Translations under genes and position numbers: made by a program
The notes under the pieces: model-generated
Databases searched by the model: none
What the model saw: the letters and a program-made list of their open reading frames with translations, nothing else
What the model was told of the DNA's origin: nothing
In this document: piece after piece, positions 35,910 to 43,385 of the stretch
How positions within the stretch are numbered: position 1 is the stretch's first letter
Layout of the letters: every line of letters starts with the position of its first letter
NCBI RefSeq assembly: GCF_024764775.1
Contig: NZ_JALIGC010000040.1
Location: forward strand, 124,001-188,000
Source: Scandinavium manionii
GTDB lineage: Bacteria > Pseudomonadota > Gammaproteobacteria > Enterobacterales > Enterobacteriaceae
Length of the DNA stretch: 64,000 bases
Direction: 5' to 3'

Positions 35910-36577
35910 TGCTTGAGTATTTACCCGAACTGCTGAAAGGGCTGCATACCAGCCTGACGCTGACCGTAGCCTCAATTGTGCTGGCGCTGATCCTGTCGTT
36001 GATTTTCACCATCATTCTGACGCTGAAAACGCCGGTGCTGGTGTGGATTGTCCGCGCCTACATCACGCTGTTTACCGGCACGCCGCTGCTGGTGCAAATC
36101 TTCCTGATTTACTATGGCCCGGGCCAGTTCCCGCAGTTGCAGAACTATCCTGCGCTGTGGCATTTGTTCTCCGAACCCTGGCTGTGCGCCATGATCGCCC
36201 TGTCGCTTAACAGCGCCGCGTATACCACGCAGCTGTTCTTTGGTGCGATCCGCGCCATTCCGGAAGGCCAGTGGCAATCCTGTGGCGCGCTGGGGATGAG
36301 CAAGAAAGACACGCTGGCCATTTTGCTGCCATATGCCTTTAAGCGCGCCCTCTCCTCTTACTCCAACGAAGTGGTGCTGGTGTTCAAGAGTACCTCTCTG
36401 GCCTACACCATCACGCTGATGGAAGTGATGGGCCACGGGCAGTTGCTGTACGGACGCACCTACGACGTGATGGTATTTGGTGCCGCCGGTCTGGTGTATC
36501 TGGTGGTCAACGGTTTACTGACGTTGATTATGCGTCTCGTTGAGCGCAAAGCGCTGGCGTTTGAACGCCGCAATTAA
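35909..36577 (+). CDS. artM: Arginine ABC transporter permease ArtM
   Basis: A 222-residue partner permease of ArtQ, with the EAA-like loop CGALGMSKKDTLAILLPYA. The length is that of E. coli. Translation is coupled to artQ by the one-base overlap. It ends the operon at an intrinsic terminator. Confidence 0.97.
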   Translation: MLEYLPELLKGLHTSLTLTVASIVLALILSLIFTIILTLKTPVLVWIVRAYITLFTGTPLLVQIFLIYYGPGQFPQLQNYPALWHLFSEPWLCAMIALSLNSAAYTTQLFFGAIRAIPEGQWQSCGALGMSKKDTLAILLPYAFKRALSSYSNEVVLVFKSTSLAYTITLMEVMGHGQLLYGRTYDVMVFGAAGLVYLVVNGLLTLIMRLVERKALAFERRN

Positions 36578-36598
36578 ACTGCATAAAATATCGACAAC

Positions 36599-36634
36599 AA
36601 AGCGGACCCTCACCAGAGCGTCCGCTTTTTTTTA
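36599..36634 (+). terminator. Intrinsic terminator of artPIQM
   Basis: A 9-bp stem (AAAGCGGAC / GTCCGCTTT) encloses a 12-base loop and is followed by a run of T. Confidence 0.85.
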
Positions 36635-36643
36635 TTTCACAAC

Positions 36644-36678
36644 GAAATAGTTAATCATTTTTATTGCATACAAATTCA
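36644..36678 (+). promoter_or_regulatory. Tandem ARG boxes upstream of artJ
   Basis: TGCATACAAATTCA (36665–36678) matches the ArgR core at 9 of 10 positions. A second box (7 of 10) lies exactly 21 bp upstream at 36644–36657. This is the usual paired ArgR operator; artJ is the most strongly ArgR-repressed art gene in E. coli. Confidence 0.65.
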
Positions 36679-36750
36679 CAAAATGGCAAGGTAAGTCCTA
36701 TGCCACAGAGACGGCACAACATCATAAGATTGACCGACGGGAGCTTTACC

Positions 36751-37482
36751 ATGAAGAAACTTATTCTGGCAGCGCTGCTTGCCACCTTCGCCACAGGCGC
36801 GGCTGCGGCAGAGAAAATCAGCTTTGGCGTATCCGCCACCTATCCACCGTTTGAATCCCTTGATGCCAATAACCAGATTGCCGGTTTTGATATCGATCTG
36901 GCCAAAGCCTTATGCAAACAAATGCAGGCGGAATGCACCTTCACCAACCACGCGTTTGACAGCCTGATCCCGTCGCTGAAATTCAAAAAATATGACGCGG
37001 TGATCTCCGGTATGGACATTACCCCGGAGCGCAGCAAACAGGTGGCGTTTACCGACCCGTACTACGCCAACTCGGCGCTGGTGATTGCGAAAAAGGGCGA
37101 GTTCACCTCTTTTGAGCAGCTGAAAGGCAAACGTATCGGCATGGAAAACGGCACCACGCATCAGAAATATCTGCAGGATAAGCACCCGGAAGTGAAAACC
37201 GTGGCCTATGACAGCTACCAGAATGCGATCATCGACCTGAAAAATGGCCGTATCGACGGTGTGTTTGGCGACACGGCAGTGGTCAATGAATGGCTGAAAA
37301 CCAACCCGCAGCTGGGTGTCGCAACGCCAAAAGTGACCGATCCGCAGTACTTCGGCACTGGCCTTGGGATTGCCGTGCGTCCGGATAACAAGGCGCTGCT
37401 GGAAAAACTGAACGGCGCGCTGAAAGCCATTAAAGCCGACGGGACGTACCAGAAAATCAGCACTCAGTGGTTCCCGCAATAA
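36751..37482 (+). CDS. artJ: Arginine-binding periplasmic protein ArtJ
   Basis: A 243-residue high-affinity arginine-binding protein that feeds ArtPQM. The signal peptide is MKKLILAALLATFATGAAAA; the mature protein starts EKISFGVSATYPPFES. ISGMDITPERSKQVAF and ENGTTHQK align with ArtI. The start at 36751 is chosen by homology over an in-frame start 29 codons earlier. It is monocistronic, between ARG boxes and a strong terminator. Confidence 0.97.
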   Translation: MKKLILAALLATFATGAAAAEKISFGVSATYPPFESLDANNQIAGFDIDLAKALCKQMQAECTFTNHAFDSLIPSLKFKKYDAVISGMDITPERSKQVAFTDPYYANSALVIAKKGEFTSFEQLKGKRIGMENGTTHQKYLQDKHPEVKTVAYDSYQNAIIDLKNGRIDGVFGDTAVVNEWLKTNPQLGVATPKVTDPQYFGTGLGIAVRPDNKALLEKLNGALKAIKADGTYQKISTQWFPQ

Positions 37483-37502
37483 GCCATTGATGCATTGAAA
37501 TT

Positions 37503-37536
37503 AAAAAGCCGGGCAATCAATCGCCCGGCTTTTTAC
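37503..37536. terminator. Bidirectional terminator between artJ and the sensor kinase
   Basis: A 12-bp perfect stem (AAAAAGCCGGGC / GCCCGGCTTTTT) with an 8-base loop gives T-runs on both strands. It insulates artJ from the convergent two-component genes. Confidence 0.9.
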
Positions 37537-37546
37537 TGCCCATCGT

Positions 37547-39019
37547 TTAGAGCGGCACGTAAAAGCGGAAACACGCTCCCGGTGTCACATCCATCAAACG
37601 AATGCCGCCGCCGTGCAATTCCAGCATCCGGCGCACAATAAGCAGTCCCAGTCCGCCGCGATCTTCACGCGCGCTTCGAGCGTTGAGCGCCGAAGGACGC
37701 TGGAATAGCTGTTCGCGCAATGCCTGCTCAATGCCCGGCCCGCTGTCCGCGACTTCCACCTGCAGCTGGGCGTTTTCCTGCCATATGCGAAGCTGAATAG
37801 TGCCGCCGACCGGGGTGTGGCGCACCGCGTTGTCCAGCAAATTGGTCACCACGCGCTCAATCATCGACACGTCGGCATTCACCAGCGGTAGTGAACGCGG
37901 CATTTCCACCTGCAGTTTTAACTGTCGCGTTTCGATGGCCAGGTCGAATTTTTGCGCCACGTCCTGAATCAGTTCGCCGATGGCAAATCGTTCCAGTTGC
38001 GGCTTGATGCCGCCGTGCTCAAGTTTCGCTAACTCAAACAGCTGTTGCGACAGATGCCGCACTTTGTGCCCCTGACGAAGCGCAATCGCCAGATACTGAC
38101 GGTTATCCTCTGGCGACAGCGTGTCGGCTTTCATCGACAACGTTTCCAGATAACCCAGCAGTGAGGTCAGCGGCGTACGCAAATCATGGGAGATGTTGGC
38201 GATAAATTCGCGGCGCTGGCGATCGCTGTCAGAAAGTTGATCCCACTGGCTGGCAATTTTGCGCGCCAACTCGATAAAGGTGTTGTGCAGAATAGCCACT
38301 TCGTTGGCCGGTTCAGTTTCCGGCGTTTGCTGCGCCAGCTGTTTGATGGCGCTAATGCTGTCCTGATCCAGACCACGCACGTCCGCCGTCAGCTGTTTCA
38401 CCGGACGCGTCACCCAGTACCAGACCATCACGCCCGCCAGCAAACCAAACAGCGCCACCAAAAGCAGCGACCACAGTACCGTGCTCCACAGCGCTTTCTG
38501 CCAGGCGCTGTCGGAAAGCGCGTTGAGATCTTCGCCCTGCAAAATAATGTACAGATAGCAGTGCAGTTCGCCGTTGAATCTTACCGGCGCAACGCTGAAC
38601 ACTTTTTCTTTATCCAGACTGCGCGGATCGTCACCAAAAATAGGCCACGCTGCGCCGCCGAGGAAAGTCTGCAATGGCGCGATGTCGATTTTCTGCCGCT
38701 TCACATGGCCCGCTGGCGCGGCGTCGGCCAGCAATTCCCCTTCGGGTGAGACCAGATACAGCTCCACGCTCGGGTTAAGCGTCATCAGCCGGGTAAATAA
38801 CATTTGCAGCGTCTGGCGGTTCACGTCGCCCTGTTTATCCAGCAGCGGCTCGCTGTTAACGATCTGCTGCGCCAGCCCGGCGGACAAACGTTGCACCATC
38901 GCGCTACCGTACTGGCTGGTGCTGTACAGCTGCACGCTGCATGCCGCCACCGCGCAGAGCAGCAAGATTGCGGTAAAGACCAGCGTCAACCGCTGGCTGA
39001 GGCTGAGGCGGCGGATCAT
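37547..39019 (-). CDS. Sensor histidine kinase of the Met-rich peptide cassette
   Basis: A 490-residue membrane kinase. It has two transmembrane helices (about residues 11–32 and 180–203) around a periplasmic sensor domain of about 150 residues, then a HAMP-like segment, a HisKA dimerisation domain (FIANISHDLRTP, phospho-acceptor His278) and a HATPase_c domain (N box NLLDNAVRHT, G1 DSGPGIE, G2 GGLGLLIVRR). Its ATG overlaps the response-regulator stop by 4 bp. I do not recognise the exact pair, and it is not at this locus in E. coli. Its place divergent from a sulfite-oxidase-like gene suggests it senses an oxidant in the envelope, but the signal is inferred. Confidence 0.88.
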   Translation of the reverse strand: MIRRLSLSQRLTLVFTAILLLCAVAACSVQLYSTSQYGSAMVQRLSAGLAQQIVNSEPLLDKQGDVNRQTLQMLFTRLMTLNPSVELYLVSPEGELLADAAPAGHVKRQKIDIAPLQTFLGGAAWPIFGDDPRSLDKEKVFSVAPVRFNGELHCYLYIILQGEDLNALSDSAWQKALWSTVLWSLLLVALFGLLAGVMVWYWVTRPVKQLTADVRGLDQDSISAIKQLAQQTPETEPANEVAILHNTFIELARKIASQWDQLSDSDRQRREFIANISHDLRTPLTSLLGYLETLSMKADTLSPEDNRQYLAIALRQGHKVRHLSQQLFELAKLEHGGIKPQLERFAIGELIQDVAQKFDLAIETRQLKLQVEMPRSLPLVNADVSMIERVVTNLLDNAVRHTPVGGTIQLRIWQENAQLQVEVADSGPGIEQALREQLFQRPSALNARSAREDRGGLGLLIVRRMLELHGGGIRLMDVTPGACFRFYVPL

Positions 39020-39738
39020 ATCGCGTGCTCCGTTTTCTCACTGGCGAACTTATAACCTTTCCCCCACACCGTCAGGATAATTTCCGGCTCGGCGGGGTCG
39101 CGCTCGATTTTGATGCGAAGGCGGTTGATATGGGTGTTGACGGTGTGCTCGTAGCCTTCATGCTGATAACCCCAGACGCGGTCCAGTAGCGACAGACGCG
39201 AAAACACTTCGCCGGGATGGCGGGCAAACCAGTACAGCAGATCGAACTCGCGCGGCGTCAGCTCGATAATGTCCCCGCGCAGGCGCACTTCGCGGCTCAA
39301 CGGATCAATGTTCAGCCCGTGACAGGCGATGTGCCCGCCTTCCATGCGAATGTTCTGCCCCATCGCCTCCTGGCGACGAAACAGCGCTTTCACGCGCGCA
39401 ATCAGCTCAAGCACCGAAAACGGTTTGGGCAGATAGTCATCGGCCCCCATTTCGAGGCCCAGCACGCGGTGCGTCTCACTGGTTCGCGCGCTGATGATGA
39501 TCACCGGCAGGTAGCGCGTCATCTGACGAATGCGGCGGCAAATCTCCAGGCCGTCGACGCCGGGCAACATTAAATCGAGGATAACGGCATCCCAGACCTG
39601 TTTTTCCAGCTGAACCAGCGCCTGATGGCCATCCGCTTCGTGGACAATCTGGTAACCCTCATCCTGCAGGTTTAGCCGCAGCAAGGTCGCGATATCCTGA
39701 TCGTCTTCCACCAGCAGTATTTTCTTTGGGTTATTCAT
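39016..39738 (-). CDS. OmpR/PhoB-type response regulator of the cassette
   Basis: A 240-residue regulator. The receiver domain has acidic residues EDD at 11–13, phospho-acceptor Asp55 in VILDLMLPG, and Lys in YLPKPF. The C-terminal winged helix has LTPREFDLLYW and HTVNTHINRLRIKIE. It is first in an operon with the kinase. It is divergent from the cytochrome b gene across 139 bp that hold an inverted repeat, so it probably controls that side. Confidence 0.9.
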   Translation of the reverse strand: MNNPKKILLVEDDQDIATLLRLNLQDEGYQIVHEADGHQALVQLEKQVWDAVILDLMLPGVDGLEICRRIRQMTRYLPVIIISARTSETHRVLGLEMGADDYLPKPFSVLELIARVKALFRRQEAMGQNIRMEGGHIACHGLNIDPLSREVRLRGDIIELTPREFDLLYWFARHPGEVFSRLSLLDRVWGYQHEGYEHTVNTHINRLRIKIERDPAEPEIILTVWGKGYKFASEKTEHAI

Positions 39739-39791
39739 CGCGTTTCACCAACAGTCTTTTCTCCAAGCTTAACGCAGGCGGGCACCGCAAG

Positions 39792-39833
39792 TTATCACAT
39801 TTTATTTAAACTTCCGTGAGGATGTGGTGATAA
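39792..39833. promoter_or_regulatory. Inverted repeat in the divergent promoter region
   Basis: TTATCAC (39792–39798) and GTGATAA (39827–39833) form a perfect inverted pair centred between the response-regulator and cytochrome b genes. It could be the binding site of the neighbouring regulator or overlapping -35 elements. No footprint-like consensus is known to me for this regulator. Confidence 0.4.
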
Positions 39834-39877
39834 GAAATCCCGCATGCTGGTGACATGTCATTCACGGAGAGCCGACC

Positions 39878-40477
39878 ATGTCCCGGATGCGTTCCAAAAC
39901 GATTCACCCGCTCTGGCTGCGCTGCTGCCATTGGGTTAACGCCATCGCCATCGCGGGCATGATGTTCAGCGGCTGGCGCATTTATAACGCCTCTCCGCTG
40001 TTCGGTTTCTCCTTCCCGGCGGAAATCACGCTCGGCGGCTGGCTCGGCGGCGCATTGCAGTGGCATTTCGCCATGATGTGGGTGCTGGTGATTAACGCCA
40101 CCGTCTATTTGTCGCTCGGCATTATCAGCGGCCATTTCAAACATAAATTCTTCCCGCTGTCGCTGCGTGAATTATTCAATGACCTGCAACAGGCGCTGCG
40201 CGGCAAACTTCAGCATGCCGACCTCAGCCATTACAACATGGTGCAAAAGCTGGCCTACGGCGGCGTAATTCTGCTGGGCATCGGGCTGGTGTTGTCCGGC
40301 CTGGTGCTGTGGAAATCGGTTCAGTTTTCCCTGCTGCGGGAGCTGCTTGGCGGCTACGAAGCCGCGCGTTATATCCACTTTTTCTGTATGAGCGCCATGG
40401 CGTTGTTCGTGGTTATCCATTTGCTGATGGTGCTGCTGGTGCCACGTACGCTGCTCGCCATGCTACGGGGCCGTTAA
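39878..40477 (+). CDS. Cytochrome b561/b6-domain membrane protein
   Basis: A 199-residue inner-membrane protein with four hydrophobic spans and histidines placed to bind b haems (in LRCCHWVN, LQWHFAMMW, YIHFFCM and VVIHLLMVLL). It resembles the cytochrome b subunits that deliver quinol electrons to periplasmic oxidoreductases. The next gene, 9 bp downstream, encodes such an enzyme, so it is probably its electron donor, a job done by MsrQ for E. coli MsrP. It is not MsrQ itself by sequence. Confidence 0.85.
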   Translation: MSRMRSKTIHPLWLRCCHWVNAIAIAGMMFSGWRIYNASPLFGFSFPAEITLGGWLGGALQWHFAMMWVLVINATVYLSLGIISGHFKHKFFPLSLRELFNDLQQALRGKLQHADLSHYNMVQKLAYGGVILLGIGLVLSGLVLWKSVQFSLLRELLGGYEAARYIHFFCMSAMALFVVIHLLMVLLVPRTLLAMLRGR

Positions 40478-40486
40478 GGAGAACAG

Positions 40487-41257
40487 ATGAAAAAGCCCGG
40501 TTTTCTTTCCGACAGTGACGCCCGCGACCTGGTGAAGGACGCAGAAAAGTTACTCAGCCCGGACCGCCGACGCGTGCTGCGCCAGGGGCTGACCCTCGGC
40601 GGCATCATGATGCTGACCGGTTGCGACATTAGCGATAACGAAAGCGTCGAGACTGCGCTGTCCCGCATGTCCCGCTTTAACGACCGGGTGCAGGGTTTTC
40701 TGTTCAGCCACCGCAATCTGGCACCTGAATATAAAGCGTCCGAGATAACCCGTCCGTTCCCGTTTAACGCCTTTTATGGCTGGGATGACATTCCACAGAT
40801 TGATGGTCGTGATTTCCAGCTGGAAATAAGGGGCCTGGTGCGCGACACCAAACGCTGGACGCTGCCGGAGCTGTATCACATGCAGCAGGTCAGCCAAATC
40901 ACCCGCCATATTTGCGTTGAAGGCTGGAGCGCCATCGGCAAATGGGGCGGCGTGCCGTTCGCTCATTTCTTACAGCTGATTGGTGCGGATATGCGCGCGA
41001 AATATATCAGCTTCCGCTGTGCGGATGATTATTACACCAGCATTGATATGGCCACTGCATTACATTCGCAAACCCTGCTGGCCCTGACCTGGGATAACAA
41101 AATTCTCCCTCCGGAATACGGCTATCCGATGAAAATCCGTATTCCGACCAAGCTCGGCTACAAAAACCCAAAACACGTTTTATCCATCGAAGTCACCAAT
41201 CGTTTCCCGGGCGGTTACTGGGAAGACCAGGGTTACAACTGGTTTGGTGGCAGTTAA
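40487..41257 (+). CDS. Tat-exported molybdopterin oxidoreductase, MsrP/sulfite-oxidase fold
   Basis: A 256-residue protein. The N-terminus has a twin-arginine motif (DRRRVLRQGLTLGG) running into a lipobox (LTGC, Cys46), so export by Tat and lipid anchoring are both predicted. The rest is an oxidoreductase molybdopterin-binding domain; Cys143 in RHICVEGWSAIGKW is the likely molybdenum ligand. Family relatives include the methionine sulfoxide reductase MsrP (YedY). It is translated with the upstream cytochrome b (AAGGAG before ATG, 9-bp gap) and precedes the Met-rich peptide gene, which suggests the peptide is its substrate. That role is inference. Confidence 0.88.
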   Translation: MKKPGFLSDSDARDLVKDAEKLLSPDRRRVLRQGLTLGGIMMLTGCDISDNESVETALSRMSRFNDRVQGFLFSHRNLAPEYKASEITRPFPFNAFYGWDDIPQIDGRDFQLEIRGLVRDTKRWTLPELYHMQQVSQITRHICVEGWSAIGKWGGVPFAHFLQLIGADMRAKYISFRCADDYYTSIDMATALHSQTLLALTWDNKILPPEYGYPMKIRIPTKLGYKNPKHVLSIEVTNRFPGGYWEDQGYNWFGGS

Positions 41258-41296
41258 ACCCAGAAGCACTTCACAACGTAAAAATGAGGAATTCCC

Positions 41297-41620
41297 ATGA
41301 AAAAATTAATGCTTGCAGCTGCTGCCTTCTCTGCCCTGGTGATGTTTAACGTTCAGGCCGCCGACAGCATGAGCAAAGACAGTATAGCGAAAGACAATAT
41401 GTCGATGTCCCACGACGGTATGGCCAAAGACGGGATGTCAAAACCCCACGATAAAATGTGCAAAGACGGCATGTGCAAGGATGGGATGAAGAAAGACGGG
41501 ATGAAGAAGGACGCCATGAAAAAAGACAGCATGGGCAAAATGGACAACATGTCGAAAGACGGCATGAAAAAGGATGAGATGAAGAAAGATGAGATGAAAA
41601 AAGAGAGTATGTCTAAATAA
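41297..41620 (+). CDS. Secreted methionine-rich MXKDX pentapeptide-repeat protein
   Basis: A 107-residue precursor. A signal peptide of 21 residues (ending NVQA) is followed by 86 residues built almost only of degenerate five-residue units such as GMKKD, AMKKD and EMKKD. I count 17 Met, 22 Lys and 15 Asp in the mature part, plus two Cys in MCKDGMCKDGM. It has no fold-like hydrophobic core and is probably disordered. It is the last gene of the cytochrome b / Mo-enzyme operon (39-bp gap, GAGGAATTCCC before the ATG). The composition recalls MrpX of Azospira, a periplasmic Met-rich oxidant sink restored by a YedY-type reductase. Metal binding is an alternative. Confidence 0.85.
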   Translation: MKKLMLAAAAFSALVMFNVQAADSMSKDSIAKDNMSMSHDGMAKDGMSKPHDKMCKDGMCKDGMKKDGMKKDAMKKDSMGKMDNMSKDGMKKDEMKKDEMKKESMSK

Positions 41621-41630
41621 GCTGGCTGGC

Positions 41631-41669
41631 AGGCCGGGCGTGGCGTAGTCGCCGCCCGGCCTCATTTTA
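41631..41669 (+). terminator. Palindrome/terminator after the Met-rich peptide gene
   Basis: A 10-bp stem (AGGCCGGGCG / CGCCCGGCCT) with a 12-base loop is followed by CATTTTAAC. The T-run is weak, so it may act as a REP-like mRNA-stabilising hairpin as well as a terminator. It reaches the rlmC stop. Confidence 0.6.
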
Positions 41670-42794
41670 ACGGTGAATCAACAGCGTCAGTACTTCGTAA
41701 TGCGCAGTGTGAGGGAACATATCAAACAGCTGCACGCGTGATACCCGGTACGCCGGCAGATAGCTGAAATCTTTCGCCATCGACTGCGCGTTGCAGCTGG
41801 AATAGATAATAAACGGCGGCGCCATGTCGCTGAGGTAGTCGCATAACGCTTTGCCAATCCCACGGCGCGGCGGATTCACCAGCACCAACTCCGGCACGCT
41901 ACCCTGATCGGTCGCAAACTGCGTGGAATCGAGCGCCTGAAAATGCAGATTTTGTAGTCCCAGTTCCGCAGCCGACTGCTTTGCACAGGCAATGGCTTCC
42001 GCTGAGATTTCTATTCCGGTCAGCTGCATTTCTGGCGTGGCGCAGTGCAACCCAAAACCGCCCACGCCGCAAAAGAGATCCCACATATGCTGAACCGGTA
42101 AGGCTCGCACCCAATCGCGCGCGGTGGCATACAATTCACTCGCCACCGTCGGGTTAGTCTGGAAGAAACTTTGCGGACGGATCCACAGCGGCACGTCGTT
42201 GAAACGCTCGGCCAGCGCCTGCTGGTCAGTGAGGAAAATCTCCTGCTCGCCTTCCATGATTGCCATGTGCACCGGCTGGATATTCACTGAAATCACTTTC
42301 AGCTGCGGCAATTGAGCCTGTAATGACGGCAACGCCGCGCGCAGCTGTTCCAGTTTGGCATCAGAGCGCAGAACAAAGCGCAGCATCATTCCGCCATCGA
42401 GCTGGCTTTCGGTCAGCAGCAGATATTTCAGCTCCCCACGCTTACGCGCGACGTTATACGGCGTCAGGCCCGCGCGGGCGATAAACGGTTTCAGGGCGGT
42501 AAATACCGGGGCAAACGAGGCGGGATACAGCGGGCAGTCGCATAAATCTTCCGGCGTGCCGTCGCGATGCAGCATCCCGAGCAGCGGTTTTTCGACGCTG
42601 CCGCTGACGACCATTTTGGCTTTGTTACGAAAACCCATTTCCGGGCCGCTAACCGGTGCGCACCACTCTTCTACCGTCGAGAACGACAGCAGTTGCTGAA
42701 GATCCGCCATTTTGGCGGCAAGCTGTTGGGATACCGGCTGTTCGAGCCACTGACAGGAGCGACAGCGTCCGGCATCATAGAGTGCGCACTGCAT
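41667..42794 (-). CDS. rlmC: 23S rRNA m5U747 methyltransferase RlmC
   Basis: SAM-dependent methyltransferase that modifies U747 of 23S rRNA. The 375 residues contain the [4Fe-4S] cysteines (MQCALYDAGRCRSCQW plus a later Cys in DLCDCPLY), the SAM motif LFCGVGGFGLH, VLVNPPRRGIG and the catalytic Cys in YSSCNAQS. Length equals E. coli RlmC (RumB). In E. coli artJ is the direct neighbour; here the two-component/Mo-enzyme cassette lies between. Confidence 0.97.
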   Translation of the reverse strand: MQCALYDAGRCRSCQWLEQPVSQQLAAKMADLQQLLSFSTVEEWCAPVSGPEMGFRNKAKMVVSGSVEKPLLGMLHRDGTPEDLCDCPLYPASFAPVFTALKPFIARAGLTPYNVARKRGELKYLLLTESQLDGGMMLRFVLRSDAKLEQLRAALPSLQAQLPQLKVISVNIQPVHMAIMEGEQEIFLTDQQALAERFNDVPLWIRPQSFFQTNPTVASELYATARDWVRALPVQHMWDLFCGVGGFGLHCATPEMQLTGIEISAEAIACAKQSAAELGLQNLHFQALDSTQFATDQGSVPELVLVNPPRRGIGKALCDYLSDMAPPFIIYSSCNAQSMAKDFSYLPAYRVSRVQLFDMFPHTAHYEVLTLLIHR

Positions 42795-42836
42795 ACAAAG
42801 ACCTTTGAAATTCCAGGGGCCGGGATTGTATCACCG

Positions 42837-43310
42837 TTATTGCAGACGGAAAAACCGACGGCTGGCGGCGGGCACAAAAAGCAGCATCAGCACCAGAATA
42901 TCAGGCAGTTTTTGCATCACCAGCGAACGTAAAATTTCGCGTTTGGATTCGCCCGCAATGCTGAACAGTTCTGGATAACCATAACCCAGTGACGCGGACC
43001 ACAGATAGCCGGCGGCAATAACCTGGGTCAGGAAGTAGATCCAGCGCGCCCAGTTTCGCCCTTTGACCAGCGAAAATGCACACCAGATTTCCACAAAAAC
43101 CAGCACCAGACTCGCCATAAACACCAGCGTTAGCGTCCAGGTTTGAACGCTACGGCGCACGAATTCCACCATGCCCAGGGGGCCCAGCAGATTAAGGATC
43201 ATCAGCAAATCCAGCGCACGAATCAGGATAATCGCGAGCGCCGCCACCTGCACCATCGCAGGGACGTTCAGACGAGCATGTGAATGTCGGGTTTTAGAAA
43301 AGAATCGCAA
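42837..43310 (-). CDS. ybjO: Inner-membrane protein YbjO
   Basis: A 157-residue membrane protein (DUF2593) with four hydrophobic segments. SLVKGRNWARWIYFLTQV and GYGYPELFSI are shared with E. coli YbjO. The function is unknown. The start is TTG at 43310 with GGAAGG 6 bp upstream, aligning a few residues inside the E. coli N-terminus. It follows potI as in E. coli but lies beyond a strong terminator. Confidence 0.88.
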   Translation of the reverse strand: MRFFSKTRHSHARLNVPAMVQVAALAIILIRALDLLMILNLLGPLGMVEFVRRSVQTWTLTLVFMASLVLVFVEIWCAFSLVKGRNWARWIYFLTQVIAAGYLWSASLGYGYPELFSIAGESKREILRSLVMQKLPDILVLMLLFVPAASRRFFRLQ

Positions 43311-43324
43311 TTGTGGCCTTCCAT

Positions 43325-43356
43325 GAAAACGTCTCCCCGGGAAGCCCGAGGAGACG
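43325..43356 (-). terminator. Intrinsic terminator of potFGHI
   Basis: On the minus strand a 12-bp stem (CGTCTCCTCGGG with CCCGGGGAGACG, including one G·U pair) with a 3-base loop is followed by TTTTCAT. Confidence 0.75.
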
Positions 43357-43385
43357 ATGACACAACGCTTTAGATTTTAAGCGGT

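Noticed and set aside
34455..37482. artI/artJ as a recent duplication able to recombine
   Set aside because: They are ancient paralogues also present in E. coli and have diverged well at the DNA level.
41381..41611. Non-coding minisatellite
   Set aside because: The repeat is in one open frame with a signal peptide and ribosome site, and the repeat units vary at the DNA level while keeping Met-Lys-Asp.
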